Shown here: piece after piece, positions 40,533 to 48,736 of the stretch | Numbering within the stretch: the stretch's first letter is position 1 | Layout: every line of letters begins with the position of its first letter | DNA from: an uncultured Eubacterium sp. | Lineage (GTDB): Bacteria > Bacillota > Clostridia > Lachnospirales > Lachnospiraceae | Length of the DNA stretch: 48,736 nucleotides | Assembly: GCA_910585745.1 (NCBI GenBank) | Contig: CAJUFM010000002.1 | Span: forward strand, 1 to 48,736 | Direction of reading: 5' to 3' | Made by a program: the position numbers and the translations under genes | Notes under the pieces: generated by a model | Databases searched by the model: none | The model's input: the letters and a program-made list of their open reading frames with translations, nothing else | What the model was told of the DNA's origin: nothing

Positions 40533-40644
40533 AGGGGCGCGTTTCTCAGCCGCCCCTTTTTTTGAATATTCAAAGGGTGCGGAGCGAAGAATCGCTTTCA
40601 GCGATTCTTCAGAGGGGCGCGGTTCTCAGCCGCCCCTTTTTTTG
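40533..40644. repeat. duplicated terminator unit with an intervening 11-bp hairpin
   Basis: The unit AGGGGCGCG(T/G)TTCTCAGC plus CGCCCCTTTTTTTG occurs at 40533-40564 and at 40613-40644, an 80-base period with one base difference. Each is a GGGGCG/CGCCCC hairpin with a T tract. Between them GAAGAATCGCT (40586-40596) pairs with AGCGATTCTTC (40600-40610). The second copy overlaps the 3' end of the sugar transferase gene. Confidence 0.88.
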
Positions 40645-42047
40645 TTTGAAATCTCCTGGAGAACCTGGTGTACGTCCGATTCGTCCTTTTCCTTTAATGC
40701 GGTGGTTTGCTCGTCGTCAATACCTTCTGTAGATTCGCGTTTAAATATGATCTTCATCGTCATAAGAATGAGTTTTATATCGAGCCAAAGAGAATAGTGT
40801 TCGATATAAAAGAGATCTAATTTCAGTTTGTCATAGGGAACGGTGTTATATTTTCCATAGATCTGGGCAAAGCCTGTAAGGCCTGCTTTTACCCGCATAC
40901 GAAACTCGAATTCCGGCATTTCCTTCCGATAATCCTCAATAATCTCCGGTCGTTCAGGCCGCGGTCCCACAAAGGACATATTTCCTCTTAAAATATTGAA
41001 GAGCTGGGGCAGTTCATCAATCCTGGTAGAGCGGATAAACTTTCCCACAGGAGTGATACGGGCATCATGGGAGGAGGCTAATTTAGCAACCCCATCCTTT
41101 TCTGCATCTTCCACCATGGAACGGAATTTGATTATGGAAAAAATCCGTCCCCCCCGGGTACAACGGGTCTGTCGGTAAAGTATGCTCCCCCCGTCATAAA
41201 GCTTAATTGCAACAGCGGTAATAAGCATAATTGGTGAAGTGAGCAGGATCATTGGAATTGAGAGAAAGATATCCAGTGCCCGCTTCATAAACCGCTGGTC
41301 AAAACTGAGAGAATACCCTTTGGCAAGAAGAAAGGGGGTGTCGAAGATATGGATCCGGTCGCTTCCCATCATGATGATATCAGATATCTTGGGAATGACA
41401 TAGGCCCGGATTCCGTTGCCATAACAAAATTTAAGTACGTCATTTCTCTGATGGGAAGGAATATCCCCGATGATCACAGCTTCAAAATCTTTCACCTTCT
41501 CGGCAATAATCTCCATCCCTTCATTTACGTTAATAGCATCGTGAATGGCATATTTGTCGCGGCGCTCTTCCACTTTATATACAAGGTCTGTGGCAGGACG
41601 CTCCCCGTAAATAAGAAGGATCTTCCAGGATTTAAAAATACGTCCGTAGATCCGCCCAGCCAGAAAAGTCCAAAGGGTAGTAATCACAAAGTCCCCCATG
41701 GTCATAAAGAGCATCGGCAATAAGTTGACAAAACGGAATGCCAACAGGGAAACAATAACATATGTGATAAGATTTGAGATAAATATGGAAAGATATTGGG
41801 ATAAAATAACCTCAATGCGGCGCAGTTGTCCTATTTTCATTGCGCCGTACATACGGGTAAAGAAAATGAGGAACACAGCATAGAGGATGATGACGACATA
41901 GTTTCCTCTCCGGTAAAAGCGAAAAGTGTACATGGTTTCTGCAAAATAGTGATACCAGAAATAAGAAAACAGTATCGTCATCAAAAGGATATTGAGCAGG
42001 GATAAGAAGAACAGGATCGTCTTTTTATATGGATCAAAGTTTCTCAT
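40626..42047 (-). CDS. polyprenyl-phosphate sugar phosphotransferase (exopolysaccharide initiating enzyme)
   Basis: This type of enzyme puts the first sugar-1-phosphate on undecaprenyl phosphate to start a repeat unit. The 473-residue protein has four or five membrane helices at the N terminus, a Rossmann-like middle (ILLIYGERPATDLVYKVEERRDK), one more helix at about 275-295, and the bacterial sugar transferase domain. That domain has KRALDIFLSIPMILLTSP, KFRSMVEDAE, RSTRIDELPQLFNILRGNMSFVGPRPERPE and GLTGFAQIYGKYNT. It follows the O-antigen ligase-like gene on the same strand, 30 bases away. Its last bases overlap a terminator repeat. Confidence 0.93.
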   Translation of the reverse strand: MRNFDPYKKTILFFLSLLNILLMTILFSYFWYHYFAETMYTFRFYRRGNYVVIILYAVFLIFFTRMYGAMKIGQLRRIEVILSQYLSIFISNLITYVIVSLLAFRFVNLLPMLFMTMGDFVITTLWTFLAGRIYGRIFKSWKILLIYGERPATDLVYKVEERRDKYAIHDAINVNEGMEIIAEKVKDFEAVIIGDIPSHQRNDVLKFCYGNGIRAYVIPKISDIIMMGSDRIHIFDTPFLLAKGYSLSFDQRFMKRALDIFLSIPMILLTSPIMLITAVAIKLYDGGSILYRQTRCTRGGRIFSIIKFRSMVEDAEKDGVAKLASSHDARITPVGKFIRSTRIDELPQLFNILRGNMSFVGPRPERPEIIEDYRKEMPEFEFRMRVKAGLTGFAQIYGKYNTVPYDKLKLDLFYIEHYSLWLDIKLILMTMKIIFKRESTEGIDDEQTTALKEKDESDVHQVLQEISNKKRGG

Positions 42048-42077
42048 GGTACACCTCTGTTTTCATGTCAGTATTTG

Positions 42078-43991
42078 TTATTTCCTTTCTTCTGACCGGA
42101 TGATGCGGTTTACCGCATATCCGGTGCCCAGTAAGGTCCAATAGATCACCTGTGTGCCGATGATCGTATCATTGGTAATACCTGATACGGCGAAAGAAAA
42201 GATTCCCACCAGAAGTCCAAGTCCTATTATGTCAATGTTACGGTATCGTTTTCTGCGCCAGAAGATACGGATACCGCTTATCATGTAGAGAATCCAGAGT
42301 CCTCCGTATGCCAGCGCAGACAGCCCTCCAGTCTGTATAAAGATCTGTAAAAAGGCATTATGGGGCTTGTCTACAAGGTTAGTAGCAGTGGTTTGGCCCA
42401 CACGTTTTGATCCAACAAAGTCGTCGTTTGGAAAAGCGATGATAAAGGCGTTTGGCCCAATTCCTTTGAACCAGTAGTCTTTCATCAGAGGGATGGTTCG
42501 GGACCAGATAAATCCACGGCGGTTTGCAATATTCTGATAGTCTTTAAAGCCGAAACTTTCCACTTTCCGAAGCCGGATAAATTTACCAAAGGGAGTATAA
42601 TACTTCCATTTACCGTCTTTAAATACAAAGATCCAGGAGATGCTGTTGGGAGCATCGTTTATTCTAAATCCAGAATAAACCTGGTCCTCAATAGTAAAAT
42701 TATTCACATCTAATGTGAGCATAGAAAAACGCGGATCTGAAAAAGTATAAGTTTTCTGTTCTCCGACCTGCTGAATACTCAGCGGTTTTTTAGAATCATC
42801 ATAGGCGGTAATGGAAAACTGGCCATTTGCATCAATTTTTGGTGCCAGAGTAAATTGATTATCATTCCGCAGTGTTATTTCCAGTTCATCCGCTTTAGTG
42901 TTGACGATGGAAGCGACATTTCTTGTATCATTTCCACCTTCAAGCAGTTTGTTGATGGTGTTCTGGAGGTAGCCGCTCCGGAAAGAGAAAATTCCGGCAG
43001 TGACCAGCACAGCCACAGCGCAAAGACCAATAATAAGTCCCTTCATGCTTTTTTTGTGGGGCTGTTCGTCAGAATCTGCCTGATCCTCTGTTTTTGCACG
43101 TTTTCCCCAGAATACTCCGGAGAGTACCAGGATCAGTGCCAATACGGCGCCTGCCAGGACAGAGATGAAACCTGCCGAGGATGAGGATCCAATCAGTGAT
43201 ACGATCAGTCCAATGACAATCAATGCACCTGCTATTTTGGCAGCAATGGCTTTGCTCTTTTCTTCAAATGCCCGAAGAAAAATAAAAGCAGCTGATATAG
43301 GAAGAATAAGTGCTATATAGGGACCGACGTAGTTAGGATTGTTGAAAGACAGGATAACATTGGATACCCCTTCTTTAAAGTCAATGCCCTCTACATTACT
43401 TTGGCTTGTAATAATATTCTGAACCCATTTCCAGCTGAGAGGATTGTGCCCTGATGTCTGCAGGACGCCCATCAGCGCCAGGATACCAGTGGAGATCATG
43501 AGATATTTAATGGTAAGTAGTCCCCGTTTTTCAGAGTTGATAAAAAGATATGCGTACATGAACAGCATTCCATAACCCAAAAGAACCCACATTGACTGCC
43601 ACTGTCCATATCCGCCCCCGTGAAAGGCGAGATTTGTGTACTGGCTGAAAAGGGAGGAAATTATGACCATGATCAGGTACACTGCTATCAGTATAACGAC
43701 TTTCAGATCTGCATTTTCAAAAAGCCGTTTCTTTTTCTGCATTTTGCCGTATTCGCTAAAGCCAATGACAGCAGCGGCGATGGCTCCCATGATGATCACC
43801 AGGACTCCCTTGGCATATTCAAAGGAATCAATCTGATTGATTTCTGTGTTATTAAACCAGGAAAATTTGCTGAATTCCGTTTGATAATCTTTGGTCAGTA
43901 TGACCAGAGGGATCAGACATAGCGCGATCAGAACGGGAAGCAGCGCATGTATATCTTTTTTTGTCGTATCTTCTTTTTGTACTGTTTTCAT
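42078..43991 (-). CDS. O-antigen ligase/polymerase (Wzy/WaaL)-like membrane protein
   Basis: The 637-residue protein has about 12 membrane segments split by a large outer loop (about 330-505). After it comes the Wzy_C-type motif VDKPHNAFLQIFIQTGGLSALAYGGLWI, in which the His of PHN is typical of ligases and polymerases acting on polyprenyl-linked glycans. The outer loop contains NRRGFIWSRTIPLMKDYWFKGIGPNAF, also characteristic. It probably polymerises or attaches the glycan begun by the sugar transferase downstream, with which it shares a transcript. Substrate unknown. Confidence 0.87.
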   Translation of the reverse strand: MKTVQKEDTTKKDIHALLPVLIALCLIPLVILTKDYQTEFSKFSWFNNTEINQIDSFEYAKGVLVIIMGAIAAAVIGFSEYGKMQKKKRLFENADLKVVILIAVYLIMVIISSLFSQYTNLAFHGGGYGQWQSMWVLLGYGMLFMYAYLFINSEKRGLLTIKYLMISTGILALMGVLQTSGHNPLSWKWVQNIITSQSNVEGIDFKEGVSNVILSFNNPNYVGPYIALILPISAAFIFLRAFEEKSKAIAAKIAGALIVIGLIVSLIGSSSSAGFISVLAGAVLALILVLSGVFWGKRAKTEDQADSDEQPHKKSMKGLIIGLCAVAVLVTAGIFSFRSGYLQNTINKLLEGGNDTRNVASIVNTKADELEITLRNDNQFTLAPKIDANGQFSITAYDDSKKPLSIQQVGEQKTYTFSDPRFSMLTLDVNNFTIEDQVYSGFRINDAPNSISWIFVFKDGKWKYYTPFGKFIRLRKVESFGFKDYQNIANRRGFIWSRTIPLMKDYWFKGIGPNAFIIAFPNDDFVGSKRVGQTTATNLVDKPHNAFLQIFIQTGGLSALAYGGLWILYMISGIRIFWRRKRYRNIDIIGLGLLVGIFSFAVSGITNDTIIGTQVIYWTLLGTGYAVNRIIRSEERK

Positions 43992-44187
43992 ACTTCAATT
44001 GCCCCTTTTTGATTTTGTATACAAAGATATCATACTATATTTGTCTCTGTTTATCTACTATTTTTTAAAAAAGAACAAAAAAATAGGAACATCAGCTATA
44101 ACCGGAAGTAAAGTATTTTGACAGAACTATTTAACAGAAGCCTTAAAAATGAGTTTTAGAGGATGATTGGGGCAATAACAAATAAAA

Positions 44188-44226
44188 AAATGCTTAAAAT
44201 CAAGAGAAATGATTTTAAGCATTTTT
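44188..44226. terminator. bidirectional terminator
   Basis: AAATGCTTAAAATCA (44188-44202) pairs exactly with TGATTTTAAGCATTT (44210-44224), with an A run before and a T run after. It ends the xylanase transcript on the minus strand. The rest of the 43992-44280 gap is AT-rich and shows no gene. Confidence 0.92.
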
Positions 44227-44280
44227 CGTTTTGTTATTCAGATAAATTCATGTATATTGTAAATTCGTAAATGCAGCGAT

Positions 44281-45987
44281 TTAAGAATACCATATTGCAG
44301 CCGCGTCCATAAAGGAATAGTAGGCTGCTTTCGGATCTGTAATAGAGTTTCCAAAGAGAAGCGGTTTTGTGTTTGCTTTCCAGGAACATTTATCATAAAG
44401 TCCCCAGATCGTCACCCCGGCAATTCCTTTTTGATTCTTGGAGTGATCCAGATTTTTCTGTTTGGAGACGATCATTTCCATCAGGCTTTTAATATAGTCT
44501 GCCTGATCTTCGTCGGTCTGTCCCAGATCTATATATTCCCACTTATCCCATCCTTGGGAATCCTGACCGGTTTTACCGTAGTTGGTGGAGACGTCCAGCT
44601 CGGAGATGCTGACCTCAAGTCCAGTAGCCAGGAACTTATCCAGTGTCTCACCATAGTTCTCTATGGTTGGATAATCGACACAGAGATGGCTCTGCATACC
44701 GATACCTCCACAGATGTTGACTGCTTTTCCGTTTTTATCTGTGGCATCCTGGTTGATAAAGTTTACGAGAGAAACGATATCGTCAGCGCACTCGTAGGTA
44801 TTATAGTCGTTATAATATAGAACAACTTTATCCTGAACACCGTAGCGCTCCAGTTCATCATAGGCGATCTCAAAGGTTTTCTTCAAGTAGGAGGGCTCCA
44901 GTCCCATATCGCCATATACGTTATGCCAGGTGATACTTGTAGCATCGTGGGTGCGGTGTATATATTCATTGACCATATCCCATGCATAAACTAGTGTTCC
45001 AGCAGACCCGGTTAGTTGTTTTTCTTTGTCCATGACATGACGCATAACATTTCTCACAAAATACTCCAGTCTCGCATCCATTACTTCTGGAGTTACTTTC
45101 TGGTTACCAGAATAGTTTTTAACAAAGAATTCTACAGGTGTCTGCTGATGCCATACAAAAGTGTGGCCACGCATCTGAAGTCCCTCTTTTTTCAGAGTCT
45201 CCAGTGTCCGGTCTACAGTCTCCAGGTTTAAGACAGGAACGATTGTCTCTGGATAGTTCTCAGGGATATAATAGCCATTTTCTTTTGCCTCAGCGAGAGT
45301 AAGCGTCTGAACTCCTATGCCCCAGGTGCTGAGTATCGAATCTGGTTTCATCTCATTTTCCAGTGTGATGCTGTTAAAATTATCTGTGATAAAATCCAGT
45401 GTTCCGCGGGTTCTCAGCTGGTCTTTTTTCTCATCGTATCCATAGTAGTTCGCGCAGGTTCCCATATATTTGAAAATGCCGTTGTAGGCTTCCAGTATAG
45501 TGGATGGTTCCTGCCAGGGCTTATTACTGCCCTGTGGGGGCTGGGATGCTGCTGGTGTTCCGGCTGGAGGAAGTGAAGCAGCGGTGGACTTTGGTGTAGT
45601 GACAGGAGTTTTGACTGGTTTTTTAACCTTTTTAACTGTCACGTTTACGACAGCCGAAACAGGTTTTTTCTTTGATTTCAGATAGATCTTTGCCGTTACT
45701 TTTGTAGTGCCGGTCTTTTTCCCCTTGATAGTTGCAGCGAGCTTTCCGCTTTTTTTAATAGTAACAATCTTTTTGTTCTTTGCTTTCCAGGTGACTTTTT
45801 TCAGTTGCTTTTTCTTAACATTTTTAACCTGGACTTTTTTTGATTTGTTAAGGTTCAGTGATATCTTTTTGACACTCAGCTTTGGCTTCGCAGCGGCGTC
45901 TGTCTGAAAAGCCTGAGTGCAGGGTAACACTGCCGAGAGTAAAAGTGTGCCTGCCATCAGCAGTGCAATGTGTTGTTTTCGTTTCAT
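44281..45987 (-). CDS. secreted GH10 endo-1,4-beta-xylanase with Lys-rich Ig-like module
   Basis: The 568-residue enzyme has a signal peptide (to about 32), the Lys-rich Ig-like module (34-120), a Pro/Thr/Ala linker (122-158) and a normal-order GH10 barrel (about 164-568). Active-site landmarks are all standard: NEMK at 211-214, RGHTFVWH at 273-280, acid/base E341 in WDMVNEY, H434 in GMQSHL, nucleophile E463 in SISELDVS, and W528 in VTIWGL followed by YDKCSW and PLLF. It should cut xylan outside the cell. AGGAGGTTATC precedes the ATG. No wall-anchor motif is seen, so attachment through the cationic module is my inference. Confidence 0.95.
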   Translation of the reverse strand: MKRKQHIALLMAGTLLLSAVLPCTQAFQTDAAAKPKLSVKKISLNLNKSKKVQVKNVKKKQLKKVTWKAKNKKIVTIKKSGKLAATIKGKKTGTTKVTAKIYLKSKKKPVSAVVNVTVKKVKKPVKTPVTTPKSTAASLPPAGTPAASQPPQGSNKPWQEPSTILEAYNGIFKYMGTCANYYGYDEKKDQLRTRGTLDFITDNFNSITLENEMKPDSILSTWGIGVQTLTLAEAKENGYYIPENYPETIVPVLNLETVDRTLETLKKEGLQMRGHTFVWHQQTPVEFFVKNYSGNQKVTPEVMDARLEYFVRNVMRHVMDKEKQLTGSAGTLVYAWDMVNEYIHRTHDATSITWHNVYGDMGLEPSYLKKTFEIAYDELERYGVQDKVVLYYNDYNTYECADDIVSLVNFINQDATDKNGKAVNICGGIGMQSHLCVDYPTIENYGETLDKFLATGLEVSISELDVSTNYGKTGQDSQGWDKWEYIDLGQTDEDQADYIKSLMEMIVSKQKNLDHSKNQKGIAGVTIWGLYDKCSWKANTKPLLFGNSITDPKAAYYSFMDAAAIWYS

Positions 45988-46085
45988 GATAACCTCCTTA
46001 AGTTATATTGATATTAGGCGTGTGTTAAACGCTAGAATCCGCTTGAATACGGGATTTCTTTCTTTGATAACCAATTTTGCTTTTA

Positions 46086-46874
46086 TCAGTTTTTTTGAAT
46101 ATAATTCAATAATGTATCATCTGCCTTTGTGTCTATTGCCTCGAAACTATCTATCATAGTTTCAGCTGTCATTTCCCGAAGTGAATTTATAGAATAGGAT
46201 AACCAACCGGTTTCCTGCTGCACTTCACCCCATACTGAAACATATTTAGGGGCTTCTTTTACTTTATATATAGTCATATAATCTGATTCGTCAGGCTTCT
46301 TTTCCGTCACTATATAAAGTCTGTCATCCCTGCCTTTATATTGAACAACAACCTCAGTATCTTCAAAAAATCCGGAATCTTTTGCAAAATACACTATTTC
46401 TATGTCTTTGTTTTTAAAACCGAATTTCTTTTCAATAGATTTTGTATATTTTAAAATAAATTCAGCATTGTCTAATGTCGTCTTTAATTGATTTGCTGAG
46501 TTTTGGGCTGTAGGATAATATCTGGAATCCAGTTCTGATACCTTTTGATATGTCTCTAATGCCTTTGGATAATTATAATCCTTCTCATATTTCTTCGCTT
46601 CTTCAATATATCCTACAGATTCCTGATTCGTTTTGCATGTCGAAATTTTTTCTGCTTTTAATTTATAATTTTCTTCATCCCATTTATGGATCATAGAATA
46701 TTCATTAATTGCTTTATCATATTCTTCATTTTTATATAAGGCCTCCGCCTTTTTAAAGTGTTCTTTTGATTCACGAATCTGTTCATTCCGGTAGTAGTTG
46801 TATGCAAAAATACCAGCTGCAGCAATTATGGCTATTATAATTATAGCAATTATTATTTTTATTTTTCTGCTCAT
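46086..46874 (-). CDS. membrane-anchored TPR-like protein of unknown function
   Basis: The 262-residue protein has one N-terminal membrane helix (6-26; basic residues before it place the rest outside), followed by two TPR-like helical repeats (EHFKKAEALYKNEEYDKAINEYSMI and EAKKYEKDYNYPKALETYQKVSELD) and a mixed C-terminal domain (about 140-262). I do not recognise the C-terminal domain. It is distinctly richer in A and T and in Lys/Tyr/Ile/Asn than the two xylanase genes on either side, which hints at separate arrival. It is on the same strand as those xylanases. Confidence 0.7.
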   Translation of the reverse strand: MSRKIKIIIAIIIIAIIAAAGIFAYNYYRNEQIRESKEHFKKAEALYKNEEYDKAINEYSMIHKWDEENYKLKAEKISTCKTNQESVGYIEEAKKYEKDYNYPKALETYQKVSELDSRYYPTAQNSANQLKTTLDNAEFILKYTKSIEKKFGFKNKDIEIVYFAKDSGFFEDTEVVVQYKGRDDRLYIVTEKKPDESDYMTIYKVKEAPKYVSVWGEVQQETGWLSYSINSLREMTAETMIDSFEAIDTKADDTLLNYIQKN

Positions 46875-46970
46875 TTTTTCCTCTCCCTTATCTATAGGTA
46901 AATCTTTTCTCCTGACCAGCTATTGTAATTTCGGCCATTTTTGTTTCCTCTTTAGTATAAATTAGTATTA

Positions 46971-47013
46971 GTGACTGCGAAACGTTACAAGCTGCCCATC
47001 GTTTCGCAGTCAC
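46971..47013. terminator. 14-bp hairpin after the distal xylanase gene
   Basis: GTGACTGCGAAACG (46971-46984) pairs exactly with CGTTTCGCAGTCAC (47000-47013), 15-base loop. On the minus strand it follows the xylanase stop by 10 bases. It has no pure T tract, so it acts as a terminator only in part or protects the 3' end. Confidence 0.65.
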
Positions 47014-47023
47014 CTTTATAGCA

Positions 47024-48664
47024 TCATGGCTGCTGCCATACTTCCGCTGCACTTAGAAACTCTTCAAAAGATGGTTTCGGATCGTTAATGGAAGTGTCAA
47101 ATAGTGTGGGACGGCTGTTTCCCTTCTGCTGGAAACCACCTCTCCAGGAAACACTGTCACACAGCCCCCAGATGGTAAGACTGGTGATACCTTTTGGATT
47201 GACTGTTTTGTCCAGGTGTTTCTGGGTGTTTATGACCATTTCCATAAAGTCCCGGACATAAGCTGCCTGGTCTTCATCGGTCTGTCCTTCATCGCTGTAA
47301 TCATATGCTGACTTGTGATCCCAGTTGATGGTTACGTCCAGCTCTGTGATCTGAATCTCCAGACCAGTCTCCAAAAACATATCTAATGCCTTTTTGTAGA
47401 CATCAAGGGTTGGGCGGTCCACGTCTAAGTGGGTCTGCATGCCGATACCGCCACAGATATAGGCGTCTTCATCCTCATTGATATAATCCACGAGTCTCAC
47501 AAGCTGACTTGAATTGAAATAGGTATCATAATCATTGTAAAAGAGAGTCACCTTATCCTGTGCCTCGTATTTTACCAGCTGCTCATAAGCAAGTTCATAT
47601 GCTTTCTTTACATAGGTAGGTTTCAGGTTCTGCTCACCATAAACGGAGGTCCAGGTGGTGATATTGCCGGCATAACCGTGGTGAAGATATTCATTTACCA
47701 CATCCCAGGCGTAAACAATACTTCCTGCCTCTCCGGTCAGTTCTATTTCTTTTTCCATAACATGGGACATAACGGTGGAAATGTAAAATTCCAGTCTTGC
47801 GTCCATCACTTCCGGGGTGACAACATCTGCTCCGTTTTTGTAATCTTTAACAAAGAACCACTGGGGAGTCTGGCTGTGCCAGAGCAAGGTGTGGCCTCGC
47901 ATCTTAAGACCATTATCATATGCGCTTTCAAGGGCTTTGTCCAGCTGTTCAAAATTGAGCTGGGGTACGTAAGTTTCCGTATATGTATCTGGAAGGATGT
48001 ATCCTTTTTCACTTGCCTGCTTTTTGGAAATGGGAGTAGCCCAAAAGCCCAGCAGGGAATTCGGTTTCATCTCATTTTCAAGGGTAAAGCTGTTATAATG
48101 TTTTTTTACATGGTTCATTGTCTCGGCATCCTGAAGCTGCCAGCTGTTGAGACAATTTCCAAGGTATGGAAAAATGTCGTTATATTTCCCTAAAATGCTG
48201 TTGGGATCTGGTGTTGGCGCTGGTGTTGGTGTCTCCGGAACGGGTGGGGTAACCACTGGAGCTGGAATGGCTGGAGGCGTATTCGCCGGAACTGGTGTCT
48301 TTTTCGATGGTTCAATCTTCTTTGACTGCTGAACCGTCACCTTACATTTTAATGTAGTAGTTTTTCTACCCTTTTTGATCCGGCAGGTGATCACTGCATT
48401 TCCGCGTTTTACCCCGGTAATCTTACAACCATATTTCCCGCTGGATTTTACCTTTGCGATCTTCTTTTTATTGCTCTTCCAGCTGATCTTTGCCTTGGCG
48501 GCATTTTTTACTTTCAGAGTTACTGTTTTACCGGTTTTCACGCTAAGCTTACTCTTTGAGAGTTTTGGTTTTTTTGCTGCACCCTCAGCCCCGGCGGGGA
48601 CGATCAGTGTTATGCAGAGCGCTGCTGTCAGTACCCCGGTAACTGTTTTCCTGAGTCTTGTCAT
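47024..48664 (-). CDS. secreted GH10 endo-1,4-beta-xylanase with Lys-rich Ig-like module (second)
   Basis: The 546-residue enzyme has a signal peptide (to about 29), the Lys-rich Ig-like module (30-112; SWKSNKKKIAKVKSSGKYGCKITG), a Pro/Thr/Val linker (118-155) and a normal-order GH10 barrel (156-546). NEMK at 197-200, RGHTLLWH at 256-263, acid/base E325 in WDVVNEY, H412 in GMQTHL, nucleophile E441 in QITELDV and W499 in LTIWGL with VSWRGG are intact. It is a paralogue of the xylanase at 44281-45987, with the same layout and strand. GGAGAAGGAGAAGG precedes the ATG. Both should degrade xylan at the cell surface. Confidence 0.95.
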   Translation of the reverse strand: MTRLRKTVTGVLTAALCITLIVPAGAEGAAKKPKLSKSKLSVKTGKTVTLKVKNAAKAKISWKSNKKKIAKVKSSGKYGCKITGVKRGNAVITCRIKKGRKTTTLKCKVTVQQSKKIEPSKKTPVPANTPPAIPAPVVTPPVPETPTPAPTPDPNSILGKYNDIFPYLGNCLNSWQLQDAETMNHVKKHYNSFTLENEMKPNSLLGFWATPISKKQASEKGYILPDTYTETYVPQLNFEQLDKALESAYDNGLKMRGHTLLWHSQTPQWFFVKDYKNGADVVTPEVMDARLEFYISTVMSHVMEKEIELTGEAGSIVYAWDVVNEYLHHGYAGNITTWTSVYGEQNLKPTYVKKAYELAYEQLVKYEAQDKVTLFYNDYDTYFNSSQLVRLVDYINEDEDAYICGGIGMQTHLDVDRPTLDVYKKALDMFLETGLEIQITELDVTINWDHKSAYDYSDEGQTDEDQAAYVRDFMEMVINTQKHLDKTVNPKGITSLTIWGLCDSVSWRGGFQQKGNSRPTLFDTSINDPKPSFEEFLSAAEVWQQP

Positions 48665-48736
48665 TTTCCTTCTCCTTCTCCTTTTATTAATCTAAGATAG
48701 ATTGTACATAATTTTTAATACACTCTACCGTCTTGT

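Overview
The window looks like chromosomal DNA of a Gram-positive, low-to-moderate-GC anaerobe of the Clostridia, most likely a Lachnospiraceae-type gut or rumen bacterium. This rests on near-consensus sigma-A promoters, AGGAGG ribosome binding sites, a T-box ahead of thrS, an attenuator ahead of infC-rpmI-rplT, a Spo0H-type sigma factor, a SpoIIQ-like protein, and secreted GH10 xylanases with Lys-rich Ig-like modules. The species cannot be named from the sequence alone.

Layout. 1-2.2 kb: a class II Fic protein with its own promoter, a decayed IS256-family transposase and a DHH phosphoesterase. 2.5-8.5 kb: a YyaL-type protein, then a predicted operon of a DUF6465-like small protein, an orphan ParA ATPase, a membrane GT2 glycosyltransferase and a polytopic membrane protein, the last three with overlapping ends. 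8.5-12.2 kb: a T-box leader with an unusual hairpin/repeat block, thrS, two small DUF4190-like membrane proteins and a DUF2752 protein. 12.3-14.9 kb: a BlaI-type repressor with two operator-like dyads and a BlaR1-like M56 protease-sensor. 14.9-16.2 kb: infC-rpmI-rplT with leader terminator and a probable non-AUG infC start. 16.3-20.7 kb: a secreted M14 carboxypeptidase, tRNA-Leu, an amidase, a SEC-C protein and class II aldolase. 20.7-28.1 kb: an Asn/Ser-rich small protein, housekeeping genes (rhodanese, THUMP methyltransferase, rdgB, a phosphodiesterase, ispF, a GNAT, rlmB, sigH) and tRNA-Val, tRNA-Met and tRNA-Thr. 28.3-30.9 kb: a CtpE-like P-type ATPase convergent with Mini-III RNase.

31-48.7 kb is an accessory cell-surface and xylan region. 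Two large secreted binding proteins and three GH10-family proteins all carry the same cationic N-terminal Ig-like module and, in four of the five, a Pro/Thr linker. Mixed with them are rmlA, a degenerate LytM/SpoIIQ-like protein, a polyprenyl-phosphate sugar transferase, an O-antigen ligase/polymerase-like protein and a TPR membrane protein. Together these suggest a surface polysaccharide assembly set lying next to wall-associated xylan capture and cleavage.

The most striking item is the GH10 protein at 36251-38641. Its last barrel element (the conserved TIWGL segment and following helix) sits near the N terminus, before a carbohydrate-binding module, and the rest of the barrel follows. This is an apparent circular permutation. 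The two other GH10 proteins in the same window have the normal order and serve as internal controls.
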